From Agapetus fuscipes (taxonomy: Eukaryota; Arthropoda; Insecta; Trichoptera; Glossosomatidae), in the NCBI GenBank assembly GCA_951799405.1, contig OX637344.1, positions 6,138,001 through 6,202,000 on the forward strand: 64,000 nt of DNA, in the 5' to 3' direction. The position numbers were made by a program, and so were the translations under genes. The notes beneath the pieces were generated by a model. The model was not told the DNA's origin. It did no database searches and worked only from the letters and a program-made list of their open reading frames with translations. Below are positions 42,143 through 51,612 of this stretch, in pieces. Every line of letters begins with the position of its first letter. The first letter of the stretch is position 1.

Positions 42143-42179
42143 TTAGGGTTTGGTGGTTCACACTGTGAAAGTCCATTCA
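42143..42179 (-). repeat. Hairpin-family outer arm, left of LINE
   Basis: GGGTTTGGTGGTTCACACTG and GTGAAAGTCCATTCAT match the complement of the outer part of the hairpin element at 62653-62690. The remainder of the arm resumes at 43751, after the LINE. Confidence 0.6.
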
Positions 42180-43750
42180 TATTCATAATTCATAAGGTCT
42201 TTATTGTTTTTTATCAATATGTACAAAGTATTACAATAAAAATAAATTTTAAAAATCTAATTACAATAAATACTCCCCAAAGTAAGCATAGCTTGTGTTT
42301 TGGGGAGGATTCCAACTTATCTTAACTTAAAATTAATCACTTAATAGATAAAAATCATAAAAAACAAAAATAATATATACACCATTTAGTCATTTACTCA
42401 GCAAAAACAGAAAGACAAAAAATAAAATAAAATAACATAAAGAGGTAACATGTTTAAATAGAAAATACAGAAATAGGAATTATACATATACACACATGTA
42501 GATATATGAAAAAAATAACAAAAATAATAATGATAAGAATAATATACAAAAAACCAATCAAATATAAACACTCAACTATTTACACCTCTTTCAAATATTT
42601 GCTGATCATGTACTTAATGGCCCTAGGATCTGCGTGCTTATCATGCTTATACCTGGAAAAAAGTGCATTGTACCACCTTACACCCAAATAATCGTAGTGA
42701 TGTTGGCCGGTTGCTGTATTCTTTCTAGGAACTTTGATTAGAAGCGACTCTCTACGCGATCTACCACTCGGGATTACAATATCCCCCGGATTATATCCGT
42801 GGATAAAGTAATCCTTATGAACTTGGTAGAGAGCCGCTCTCTTATACAATTGGTCAATTGTTAGCACCGGAAAGTCATGATATAATTGCAATGTGGAATA
42901 GTCGAAAGGCTTCTTTAACATTATTTTGATAACCATTCTCTGCACCACCCTAAGAGGCTCGAGTGTTGTTTTAAATGTGCCGCCCCATCCGACCATTCCA
43001 TACTGCATCAATGACTGTCCAAGCGCAAAATAGGTAGACTTCAAAGTTTTTACCTCTAGAATATCTCTAATTTTGCGGAATACATAGTAAATTTTCCTTA
43101 ATCTTTCAATAGTTGTTTCTACATGCTCCTTCCATCTAATTCTGGAATCTATTTTAATACCTAGATATTTAACACTTTCCGCTTGAGAAATTAGGGGGCA
43201 TGAGCAGGAGCACGCAGTTCCACTGACCAAGAAGTTAGTACAGCTATGTATTGCTATACTAAGTGAAAAAGGAAGACCCCTATTGTAGAGAGAGAATGGA
43301 ATAAAATTTGTTTTTTTTGGTATTCAGAGACAGGAAATTTTTGTCGAACCAATTTTTAAGTATGGTTAATTCCACGTTCGTTCTGCGAACCACCTCTACC
43401 CATGACCCTCCCCTCACAATCATAGCCGTATCATCAGCAAAGGACAGGATTGAGGATGTGATCGGCAGAGAGAATATCTCATTGACATAAATAATAAACA
43501 ATATTGGTCCAAGGACGGTGCCTTGCGGAATTCCGAATCGCGTTATTTTTCTAGAGCTTACTATCTTATTAATGCGTACCTGCTGAGTTCTATACTGCAT
43601 GAAACTGCAAATCCATTTCCTCACACTGCCACATATTCCAATCCTGTTTAATTTGTTCAATAGGCCAGTATGGCTAACGCTATCAAATGCCTTCCTTAGG
43701 TCGATAAATACACCCAGACATTTCTCTCCATTGTATTTATTAAAAAAAAA
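42180..43750 (-). mobile_element. LINE inserted in hairpin-family repeat, RT with one frameshift
   Basis: Minus-strand LINE, 5' truncated at about 43750. First part (43756-43280): VFIDLRKAFDSVSHTGLL, FGIPQGTVLGPILF, SFADD (43430-43441), LSLNTKK. Second part (43230-42580): VKYLGIKIDSRIRWKEHV, QSLMQYGMVGWGG, LKKPFDYSTLQLYHDFPVL, VRWYNALFSRYKH. The frame changes near the T8 run at 43310-43317, fitting a 1-base indel in a homopolymer. A ~390 bp 3' UTR ends at AATAAAG and an ATGAATTATGAATATG tail. CR1-like non-LTR type; subfamily not assigned. Both flanks belong to the hairpin family. Confidence 0.8.
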
Positions 43751-43819
43751 ACACACAGTTTTAATTCACTATTTTTTATTTTAATATGTTATGCTCGAAT
43801 ATTTTCGCCTTAAAAGGCT
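43751..43819. repeat. Hairpin-family inner arm, right of LINE
   Basis: CACACAGTTTTAATTCAC, ATGCTCGAATATTTTCGCC, TTAAAAGGC. It matches the left inner arms at 18405-18466 and 62488-62544. Confidence 0.7.
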
Positions 43820-43820
43820 A

Positions 43821-43983
43821 GATGGACCTTTTGATGACCAGTCTTTGGTAAGGGTTTGTAAATTTTTCCACCCAGCAAAGAGCATATTTGAATATATAAA
43901 TGATTTATTTTTTGTGCTCCGCTGGAAATTGAATCCACCTTCCATTTACGAGTCCAAAACGCTAACCACTGGACTACGGATCC
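43821..43983 (-). repeat. SINE C copy, head and body
   Basis: Complement of the SINE C head (CACTGGACTACGGATCC, CATTTACGAGTCC) and body (CACCCAGCAAAGAGCATATT, TGATGACCAGTCTTTGGT). The LINE-type tail is missing. Confidence 0.75.
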
Positions 43984-44349
43984 TAAAATTTAATGGATAT
44001 TTTTTGTCGCGGCATCGCAAATTGGTTCCTACGTGTAAAGTCTCAACAACTTTTACAGGTCTTATCACATGATAAATCCTCTCATGCTCCTCTCATAACA
44101 TGGCCGCGTACAAACAGCTGATCGGAGAATCTCAATTTACTTCGTGCAATTAAATGAAGCACGTCTTACAATTTAATCACATTCCTAATCCTCAAAATTT
44201 TCACTCATTTTAAATAATCTAACTTCACTATCGCCATTCATTACATGTAAACTTTCACCTAACCCCATCAATTCCACCCCACTCTACCCTCGCATTTAGA
44301 TTCTACCCACAGCCCTCCGAAAAGGCGGAGCACAGACCTAACCAACGCA
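43984..44349. other. Spacer with a family E motif
   Basis: AACATGGCCGCGTACAAACA then GCTGATCGG at 44098-44126 is the family E signature. No gene. Confidence 0.4.
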
Positions 44350-44450
44350 ATTTAACTTAGAGATTCCTGAAACCCCAAGTATGGGACGTTTAAACTTAAC
44401 CATAGCGTTTCACCGAAAAGTTAACGTTCACTATACTAGGCGCACTTCTT
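44350..44450 (-). repeat. Family I repeat, minus strand
   Basis: CCCCAAGTATGGGACGTTTA, AACTTAACCATAGCGTTTCA; complement of the TTTTATACTTGGGG / AAACGCTATGGTT core. Confidence 0.5.
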
Positions 44451-44473
44451 CGGATCTCTTGGCGTGATCGGGC

Positions 44474-44620
44474 ACTACCACCTATACCTATAGGACCTAT
44501 AGGTATAGGTGGTATAGGTATAGGGGGTAATCCAACACCACCTATACTACCTATACCTATAGGTATAGGTGGTGATCCAACACCTATATAGGACCTATAG
44601 GTATTGGTGGTGTTGGATCA
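44474..44620. repeat. Palindromic minisatellite (CCTATACCTATAGG)
   Basis: About 145 bp built from CACCTATACC, TATAGGTATAGGTGG and TCCAACACC units in alternating orientation, so that almost every unit is adjacent to its own complement (for example ACCTATACCTATAGGTATAG). Long self-complementary segments could form a cruciform. Confidence 0.85.
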
Positions 44621-44930
44621 GGTCACCAAAAAGGAAGTCCTCCGACGCATGAATACCTCTAAGGAACTTCTTCCAACCATCAACAAGATAATTTTGACGT
44701 ATTGCGGTCTCGTTATGAGATATGATAAATACCGCCTTCACCATCATATCATGCAAGGAAAGGTTGAGGGGAAGAGAACTCAAGGACGCCGAAGGACATC
44801 GTGGTTGAAAAACCTGAGACAATGGATCAACAAAAACACTAAATCCCTATTTTAAGCTGTAGAATCTATAGTAAAAATAGCCATTATGATCGTTGATCTT
44901 TGTTAAGAAGAAACTAGGAACACTGTCAGA
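44608..44930 (+). mobile_element. LINE C-terminal fragment (second RTE-like family)
   Basis: VTKKEVLRRMNTSKELLPTI, IMQGKVEGKRTQGRRRTSWL, KNLRQWINKNTKSLF; the same domain as 37885-38240 with a better-preserved GRRRTSWL block. It overlaps the end of the minisatellite. Confidence 0.75.
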
Positions 44931-44969
44931 TGAGCTTAATGAGGAGTTCACAAGTTTTCAAACAAAGGA

Positions 44970-45195
44970 AGAAGACTTCAGGGGGCTAGGCATGTAGAAC
45001 GTGCAGAGGACTCCAGGATTATCAGACATGTCTTGGATGTTAACACCTCCGGTATCAGACCATTCAGACGTCCCAGGATACGATGGGATAAGTTCTGGGA
45101 GTAAGGGAACCATGGAGGGAAGTGGCACAAGACAGAGAGTCCTGGAGGATTGTGGTGCGGGAGATCCTGAGCCTGCAAGGCTAAAGAAATGTTGA
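44970..45195 (+). mobile_element. LINE C-terminal fragment, relative of 48985-50115
   Basis: GGCATGTAGAACGTGCAGAG, GACTCCAGGATTATCAGAC, CGTCCCAGGATACGATGGG, GACAGAGAGTCCTGGAGGAT, GTGGTGCGGGAGATCC. Short indels break the frame. Confidence 0.75.
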
Positions 45196-45379
45196 AATTG
45201 TCTGCGATTTCTACAAATAACAAATTACTGAAGTGAGCGCACACTATGTAGTGCGATTTTTTTATGAATTCGGAAAAATCTAATCTTATAGGTACAATTT
45301 TCGTGAGTTAAAAAAAAGTACGAGTTGTTTGTACCATCCCTCTCTCTCAGAAGTCACGAGACTCACCCTAGAATTGCTC

Positions 45380-45470
45380 TACTGTAGAGGCGCTATTTCA
45401 GTTTCAATACATTTTTCAGTTTACGCTGCGGTTGAGTTTGGACGTGACGTTTTATACTCGGGGTACTGAA
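45380..45470 (+). repeat. Family I repeat
   Basis: TGTAGAGGCGCTATTTCAGT, TTACGCTGCGGTTGAGTTTG, GACGTTTTATACTCGGGGTA. Confidence 0.55.
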
Positions 45471-45831
45471 CCATAATTTTAATTCGATATGCTGAACGCT
45501 GGAGCCATGGAGGAGAATACTAATTGTAGCCGGGTTGATAAGGGAATATGAGGGGATGTGAGCCGTGTAATGTAACTAAGATCTAAGTCTGAAAGGAGTG
45601 CTGGTGATATTCACAGACAAAAGGTAACTTAATTCCCAGTTAGATGAGGATAGAGTAAAATAATCCACAAAACACAGTAGTAACAAGAAAAATAAATTTA
45701 AAAGCTTGATATTGCTACGAATATTTAATTGTGTGTCTGTGTTAGTGTTAGTGATAAAGTCTGTTAGGTACTTCAATATTCGTATTGGTCAAGATTGCTC
45801 GTGTGTTCTAGTAAGGTTTCGCATTTTCGGA
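45471..45831. other. No recognisable feature
   Basis: No coding or repeat match recognised. Confidence 0.4.
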
Positions 45832-46015
45832 TTCTCAATGATCCGGGAAAGATCCTTATTTTTGCTATAAAATGGCCAAAGTTCTCTGTACCTGTAGAAA
45901 TCAACCGAGCGTTGCGTTGTGCAGGCTTAAAGTGACTCTGTATGTGAACCAAATCGGAAATACATTGTCTAAAATAATCACCTCAGCTTTAATTAAATAG
46001 AACCCGCCTAAAAAT
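45832..46015. repeat. Family D repeat, second copy
   Basis: ATTCTCAATGATCCGGG, TTTGCTATAAAATGGCC, AAAGTTCTCTGTACCTG, CAGCTTTAATTAAATAGAAC. Confidence 0.5.
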
Positions 46016-46117
46016 ACATAAAAGTTTTAACTATAACTTTTTCGTAAATTGTCTCATTTGATTTTTCTCTACTCATTTGTGATATCTCGTCCCACTTAAA
46101 TTCACAGTTAAACTGGA

Positions 46118-46520
46118 TTAAACACGTGCTGCATACTTTAGTCTGAGTGACTCTGAATCACAGCACAGAGGGGAGAAACCGCACCAGATTTTGATCTCCT
46201 CTACCCCGTGCCTGCATGCATGGAGAGTCCACCTCACCTCTCCTAGACTTACACTCAGAGCGTAACCTTTTCCCAGAGGATCTAATTGCAGTTGATTCAA
46301 ATAATTGTACATTTGTCCTTTGGTTATATATATATTCGGATATTTTTTTCTCTTTTGGGCGTCGTTTAGTGGCTCCAGCCACCCCAAGGGCGCCCATCCT
46401 TCGCTTGCTTCTTGGAAAACCATGAACGTCTTAAACTCCTTCTTAAAACGTTCTTCACCGGCCTCCGTCAGATATAACTTTAAGATACCCGGATAACAAA
46501 CTTTCAAATAGCATCTTTTG
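46118..46520 (-). CDS. Unidentified coding-like fragment (possible exon)
   Basis: A minus-strand frame stays open for over 130 codons outside the adjacent family A repeat, in sequence GC-richer than its surroundings, with a balanced residue mix: GILKLYLTEAGEERFKKEFK, FMVFQEASEGWAPLGWLEPL, YITKGQMYNYLNQLQLDPLG. I do not recognise the family. A donor-like AGT|GTAAGT lies at 46247-46255 on the minus strand, so an exon could end near 46253 and the remaining open sequence would be intronic. The upstream side runs straight into a family A repeat at 46531, so any acceptor or start codon is not evident. It could be a host exon, a captured fragment or an unknown transposon gene. Confidence 0.4.
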
Positions 46521-46530
46521 TCAGGTGCTA

Positions 46531-46764
46531 TTCCTTGACTTATAGGTTGGTATGAGGCTGACCACACATACTGTAAAAAAATGTTCACTTTGCCAATGTC
46601 ACCCCTGTTTCAGGGAAGTTCGGCAGAAGTTGCAGGGTTTATGTTCATTTGAGGTTTGGTTTTAATTTATAAGTACACACTCAGCATGTCTGTTTGTGGG
46701 CATGCGTGTGATATGAGTTTTAAATGTTTATATACATATCTTTGCAACTTAGATTACAGATAAT
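46531..46764 (+). repeat. Family A repeat, full length
   Basis: TTCCTTGACTTATAGGTTGG, TTCACTTTGCCAATGTCACC, CTGTTTCAGGGAAGTTCGGC, GCAACTTAGATTACAGATAA. A short deletion in the middle. Confidence 0.85.
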
Positions 46765-47526
46765 ATATACTTCATTGGGAGAAATGTTCTTACAACAGGA
46801 TTTTAAAACTTTTCGATCTTTTTTTTGTAGAAAATAGAAAAAGAGGTGCATTTATATTATAAACACATGTTAGCTAAGTATGTCACTTATTCAGTTTTAC
46901 CTTTAAGGTATCGATATTTATGCATAAAAAATGCTTTTCGGATAAGTTGTAAAATGTAAAAACTTAACTAATATAAGTTGAATAAATGAAAGCCTTAATC
47001 CTTACTTTCTTTCTTCTTTTCTTTCTTTTTTCATCATCCCTACTTTCCTCGCAATCCCCACCGTCCATCAACCAGTTAATCCATTCCTAATCCGTCACCA
47101 AAATCCACCAGATGATGCAAAAGACAAAGGGATGAAAGAAACCTGAAAAATGAAACGAGATCATCTCAAAACTTCAGCGAAATCGAATTAGGCCTGTCAA
47201 ATTTAAAAATGGTGCTAAAATCCTGATTAGAAAATCTGATTATAATATTGAAAAGGCGAAAAAAATACCCTTAATCCAAAAAATAATAATAAACCCCAAG
47301 AACAAAAGAATGTAGTCATTAAGTAAAAAAATGTTCCTTGAAAAGTCCTTTCTTCTTAAAGTAGATTTAATTTAATAAAAAGGCAATATTCTTGTATGAA
47401 GGCTTTTAAAGGAATTTGTTTTCAACATGCCGATCGCTTGTCACAAAATTGTAAATGTTTTAAAAAAGGCTAAAGCCTACCAACCCACTCTCTAAAAAAT
47501 TTTGTAATTAATTTATGAAAAATTAA
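46765..47526. other. No recognisable feature
   Basis: AT-rich with a TTTCTTTCTTCTTTTC tract near 47005. No match. Confidence 0.4.
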
Positions 47527-47645
47527 ATTGCCTTACTTACAATTTTTGTATGAAACTTTTCACTCATGCTGTAAAAGATTATTCAATTTTGTCAATATCA
47601 CCCAAGTTTCATGATAAGTCGGCTAGTGTAGCAGGGTTTATGTTT
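47527..47645 (+). repeat. Family A repeat, truncated
   Basis: TTGTATGAAACTTTTCACTC, TGTCAATATCACCCAAGTTT, GCAGGGTTTATGTTTAT; stops at mid-element just before the next full copy. Confidence 0.6.
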
Positions 47646-47663
47646 ATCTTATTGATAGGTATA

Positions 47664-47915
47664 TTTCTTGCCTTATAGGTTGGTATAAGGCTGATAGCCC
47701 AAACTGTAAAATATGGTTCACTTTGCCAATGTTCAGGTCGAAGGTCAGCAAAAGCTGCAGGGTGTTTGTTCATTTGAGATTTGGACTTTAATTTGCAAGT
47801 ACACATGTAGCATTTGTTAACGCAAATTTACACGTGTCTGTTTGTGAGCACGCATTTAATATGAATTTTAAATGTTAGTACATCTTTGCAATTTAGATTT
47901 TACTCGTAGATTATA
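47664..47915 (+). repeat. Family A repeat, full length
   Basis: TTCTTGCCTTATAGGTTGG, GGTTCACTTTGCCAATGTTC, GGTCAGCAAAAGCTGCAGGG, CTTTGCAATTTAGATTTTAC end, then an expanded TAGAT tail. Confidence 0.82.
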
Positions 47916-48045
47916 TGTAGATTATAGATAGATTATAGATTATCAGTAGATTATTATAGATAGATTGTACATCATAGATAGATGATAGATTGTATATCAT
48001 AGATAGATGATAGATTGTATATCATAGATAGAGTATAGATGGGTA
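47900..48045. repeat. Minisatellite, (ATAGATnn) tail expansion
   Basis: TAGATTATAGATAG then repeated TCATAGATAGATGATAGATT units of about 26 bp. It extends the 3' tail of the family A copy just upstream. Confidence 0.8.
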
Positions 48046-48377
48046 CTTAAGGATGAAGAAGAAGAATATCTGCTAGTTCTATTTTCACATGTGTGTTAAA
48101 ACTAAAAACATCAATACATGCATAGCTCACTACTTTTCACTTGTAAGTAAATGCACGTAAAAAAGCTAATCCTAACTTTTGCCACATCTGTAGGAGGAAT
48201 GGGGTGGTATAGCATTCCCCTTTCTTCCCTTTACTGTTCTTCTCACCTCTTCGACAATTTCACTCCTGGATAATGTCACCCTCGTTAAAGGTGGGTATAA
48301 AATTAATTAGTCGAATCATTACATTTTGCTTTAAATAAATTAATAAAATTTCTAAGTAAAATTAGAAACAAACGATT

Positions 48378-48636
48378 CCAAATGAGTCGTATAAATGCAA
48401 ACGCCGTCAACTCCTTACGCGATGATTTTGAGCAAAATAAACTTGTAAACTTGTAAAACGCACGTTTGCACGAAATCATACTTTTTCAATTAAAATTACG
48501 AAGGATTAAGTGAGGTTAACATTATATCGCACACATCAAATGATTTGTTACACTGCGCAGAATCAAATTCAATCAATATCTCAAAAATCATCAATTTTGG
48601 AGATGACGGCGTTTGCAGTTATACGACTCAAATATG
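48378..48636. repeat. MITE-like inverted repeat, ~55 bp arms
   Basis: The left arm CAAATGAGTCGTATAAATGC, AAACGCCGTCAACTCC (48378-48434) has its complement at 48580-48636 (GGAGATGACGGCGTTTGCAG, TTATACGACTCAAATATG). The right arm coincides with a short meaningless open stretch. No matching flanking duplication identified. Confidence 0.65.
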
Positions 48637-48681
48637 CGTAAGCATTCATAAAGGAAACAGATGGAGGGTGGCGTGCGGAAC

Positions 48682-48782
48682 TTATTTATTTTCACACGTG
48701 AATACAGTTTCCACTCGCCAAATGTGACCCCTTCGTAGGCAACGCGGTAAGAAGTTGCACTTTATGTGCAGCTTAGTTGTAT
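48682..48782 (+). repeat. SINE B tail fragment
   Basis: TTTCCACTCGCCAAATGTGA, CCCCTTCGTAGGCAACGCGG, TAAGAAGTTGCACTTTATGT, GCAGCTTAGTTG. Confidence 0.7.
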
Positions 48783-48894
48783 GTTGACTTTAATGAGCAC
48801 ATGAGAAAGTGAATTTTAATTTGAACCTGAAATTCTTCAACTTGTAAAACCATCCGATCTAGTGTTAATAACTTTAAAAATAAACATAGTTTTA

Positions 48895-48945
48895 ATATAT
48901 TTTTTAGTGTTGATCTGTTAACACAGTGAAAGTTCATTTTTTAAA
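48895..48945 (-). repeat. Hairpin-family outer arm fragment
   Basis: TTTTTAGTGTTGATCTGTTA then ACACAGTGAAAGTTCATTTT is the complement of the outer tail at 18582-18616. Confidence 0.65.
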
Positions 48946-48984
48946 TACATTTTAGTTTTAATAAGTTGCTATAAAAGTTGGGAA

Positions 48985-50115
48985 TATGCTCAAGATACTC
49001 ATTGCCTTTTTGTCGACTTCAAGACTGCTTATGACTCAGTGCATCGTTTGGGGCTGTGGAGCGTTTTACGAGACTATGGAATTCCTGGAAAACTCATCAA
49101 ACTGGTTCAGATATCCATAGAAAATTCAAGAGCTCAAATACTGCTGCAGGGACAGGTCTCGGATCCCTTTGAGATCAGTTCAGGCCTAAAGCAGGGTGAC
49201 GCCCTCTCTCCATTGCTCTTCAACCTAGCCTTGGAAAAGGTCGTGAGAGAAACCAAACCTGTGTATGGTGGAATCACCGTAGGAAGTACCATTAGGCTGC
49301 TGGGATATGCGGATGATGTGGTGCTTCTGGGAGAGAACGCTGCACAGCTCCGGGCGCTCTTCATACCAATGGAGAGAATGGCAAGGAGGATAGGATTGAG
49401 AATCAATGAGGGGAAAACTGAATACTTGCCTGTGGCGCGGCGGGATATTCAAGAAGATTTGAATGTAGATAATTACAAGTTTAAGAACTGCAATTCATGC
49501 AAGTACTTGGGTACCCTTATAAATGACAAAAATATCCGATCCTCAGAATTACATGCCCGAATTCACTCCGGCAATAATGCTTTTTTTGACCTTAGAGGGG
49601 CTATTGTGCTCAAAATGGCTATCCCGCTCCACAAAATTCAAGATTTACACTTCCATTGTTCGGCCAGTTGTGTTGTACGGATGCGAAGCCTGGAGTCTGA
49701 CTCAAAAACAAGAAAAATCTCTCCAGGTCTTTGAGAACAAAATACTTCGTCGCATTCTCGGACCTGTATTTGAAGATGACGGGTGGCGTATCCGAACCAA
49801 CGCGGAGCTGATGTCCGTGTTTCAAGATGCAAACATAGTGTCGGTAATGAAATCAAGAAGACTCCAGTGGGCCGGACATGTAGCACGTGCAGAGGACTCC
49901 AGGATCATCAGAACAGTCTTGGATGGTGCCCCCTCAGGTGTTAGACCTCTCGGACGTCCCAGGATGCGGTGGGCAGACAACGTTGAAGCCGACGCCGAAG
50001 TTCTGGGAGTGAGGGGACCATGGAGGGAAGCAGCACAAGACAGAGAGTCCTGGAGGATTGTGGTGCGGGAGGCCCTGAGCCTTCAAGGCTTATGAGCCGA
50101 AGAAAGTAAAGTAAG
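48985..50115 (+). mobile_element. LINE, RTE-like reverse transcriptase, one frameshift
   Basis: From about 48985: WEYAQDTHCLFVDFKTAYDS (first catalytic Asp), SGLKQGDALSPLLFNLALEK, GYADDVVLL with YADD at 49306-49317, INEGKTEYL, CKYLGTLIND. The frame changes at about 49585-49605 (run GCTTTTTTTGACC) and continues with FKIYTSIVRPVVLYGCEAW, VFENKILRRILGPVFED, RRLQWAGHVARAEDSRI and LGRPRMRWADNV to the stop at 50095. A short 3' end GAAAGTAAAGTAAG suggests a microsatellite tail. The 5' end and endonuclease are missing. Related copies: 32757, 44970 and 58612 (minus). Confidence 0.85.
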
Positions 50116-50127
50116 TACTATAAAAGT

Positions 50128-50195
50128 TGCCGCGGTCTGTAAGAGCTGGAGTTTCTGGACGTTTCGCCCATGTCTGCGATGGGCTTCTTCAGCGC
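50128..50195 (-). repeat. Hammerhead-like stem-loop block
   Basis: Minus strand of 50193-50157 reads CTGAAGAAGCCCATCGCAGA, then CATGGGCGAAACGTCC: CUGAAGA core, GCCCAT/ATGGGC stem, GAAAC. Upstream in + coordinates GTTGCCGCGGTCTG matches the 28 kb block. Confidence 0.5.
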
Positions 50196-50363
50196 GAAAG
50201 TGAAGTGAAGAAGATGATGTTGACGAAACTGATAAACACAGTAAGGATAAAAACAACATAATTAGTGTATTTGAAGGGTGCTTGATTTGATATCCCAAAA
50301 ATTATACGGATAGAACAAGCGCACAATATTCAAATATTAAAAAATAAATCCAGATATGACAGT

Positions 50364-50542
50364 TTTCTTGACTTAATGGTTTGTATGAGGCTGACCACCA
50401 TACTGTAAAAACCGCTGTTTCAGAGAAGGTCGGCAGAAGTTACAGGGCTTGTGTTCATTTGAGGTTTGGTTTTTGAATTGTAAGGACACATGCATCATTT
50501 GTAACTATTTGTGGGGATGCATTTAACATGAATTTTAAATGA
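50364..50542 (+). repeat. Family A repeat, internal deletion
   Basis: TTCTTGACTTAATGGTTTG, GACCACCATACTGTAAAAAC joined to CGCTGTTTCAGAGAAGGTCG, ATTTGTGGGGATGCATTTAA. The TTAGATTA tail is missing. Confidence 0.75.
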
Positions 50543-50849
50543 AAGAAAAAAAATGTTATTAAATATAATTAGGTTAGAATTTGCATACGAGGTTGCGATG
50601 TAGAATGTTTGTAGTGCAGATTTCTTTTAAATTATATTTTTAAATTTAATTTTAATATTTTTTTGGATATTCCGCGAATGTGACTTTATCCATTAGTCCA
50701 CAGGGCCGGAGAACCAAAGGCCCGTGAAATGCGACTAAATAAATTTGCGTGTAATTAAATAACGCAGGGCCGTAGAGGGGGGCGGGGAGGCGGCGCCCCT
50801 GCCACTCCTACCACCCCTGCACCCCCTGTTTATTTATGAAGCTCTAATC
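50543..50849. other. No gene; G/C-rich patch
   Basis: 50774-50832 is GC-rich (GAGGGGGGCGGGGAGGCGGC followed by CCCCTGCC repeats). No product. Confidence 0.4.
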
Positions 50850-51085
50850 CTTTGGGGGATTCGGGAGATTGGGGAATCGGAAAGATTGGGTGTTTTAGGA
50901 GATTCGGTGTTTTTTGGTATTTGGATGATTTGGTTTGGGAGAAGATTGGACTGTTACTTTTTGGACCTCCTTGGTCTCTTTGGTGTTTTAGGAGATTCGG
51001 TGTTTTCTGGTATTTGGAGAATTTGGTGTTTTTGGAGATTCGACTGGTAGGTTGGATCTTTTTGGATGATTTGGTATTGTAGGAG
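50850..51085. repeat. Degenerate minisatellite (GGTATTTGGATGATTTGG)
   Basis: Repeated GGAGATTCGGTGTTTT and GGTATTTGGAKRATTTGG units. In one frame this gives duplicated CFRRFGVFWYL, but the composition (G/T-only strand bias) and repeat nature argue for simple sequence rather than a protein. Confidence 0.7.
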
Positions 51086-51188
51086 ATCCCGCATCGGTCT
51101 CCACAATGTCAGTAACTTTTCAAATTGTTTTGGTGATACATTGTGTAATTCCATTTTAAATATTTGATCGAAATTATTTTTTTTAGCT

Positions 51189-51341
51189 TTTCATACAAAA
51201 CTTTGTTATCTTCCACTGACTTTTGTAAGTCATGTAAAGTTTAGTATCGAAACTGAAGATGGAGAAGTGTCTCTGAAAGTGTTTTTTCGTAAATAAATAC
51301 TCATCAAAATCAGTGGAATAAAACAAAGTTTTGTATAAAAA
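51189..51341. repeat. MITE-like inverted repeat, ~35 bp arms
   Basis: TTTCATACAAAACTTTGTTA with CTTCCACTGACTTT at 51189-51224 is mirrored by AAAATCAGTGGAATAAAACA and AAGTTTTGTATAAAA at 51306-51341. Confidence 0.6.
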
Positions 51342-51395
51342 TTTCATAAAATTATTTATTTTTTAAATCAAATAAGTACTTATTTTAGCTCATGA

Positions 51396-51612
51396 TTGAT
51401 TTACTTATAGGTTGCTATGAGGCTGACGACTTGTACTGTAAAAAATGTGCGAAAGTTTCAGGGTAATGTTTATATGAGATTTGGATTTTAATTTGTGAGT
51501 ACCTACACATGCGGCACTTGTAAGCGTGAACTTAAATGTGTCTAATAATGGGCATACATTTAACAATAATCTTAAATGTTAAAACATTTTTGCAACTTAG
51601 ATTATAGATAAT
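51396..51612 (+). repeat. Family A repeat, internal deletion
   Basis: TTACTTATAGGTTGCTATGA, GTACTGTAAAAAATGTGC joined to GAAAGTTTCAGGGTAATG, GCGGCACTTGTAAGCGTGAA, GCAACTTAGATTATAGATAA. Confidence 0.75.

Noticed and set aside
44474..44620. CRISPR array
   Set aside because: Units alternate in orientation and spacers are repeated; the setting is eukaryotic. It is a palindromic minisatellite.
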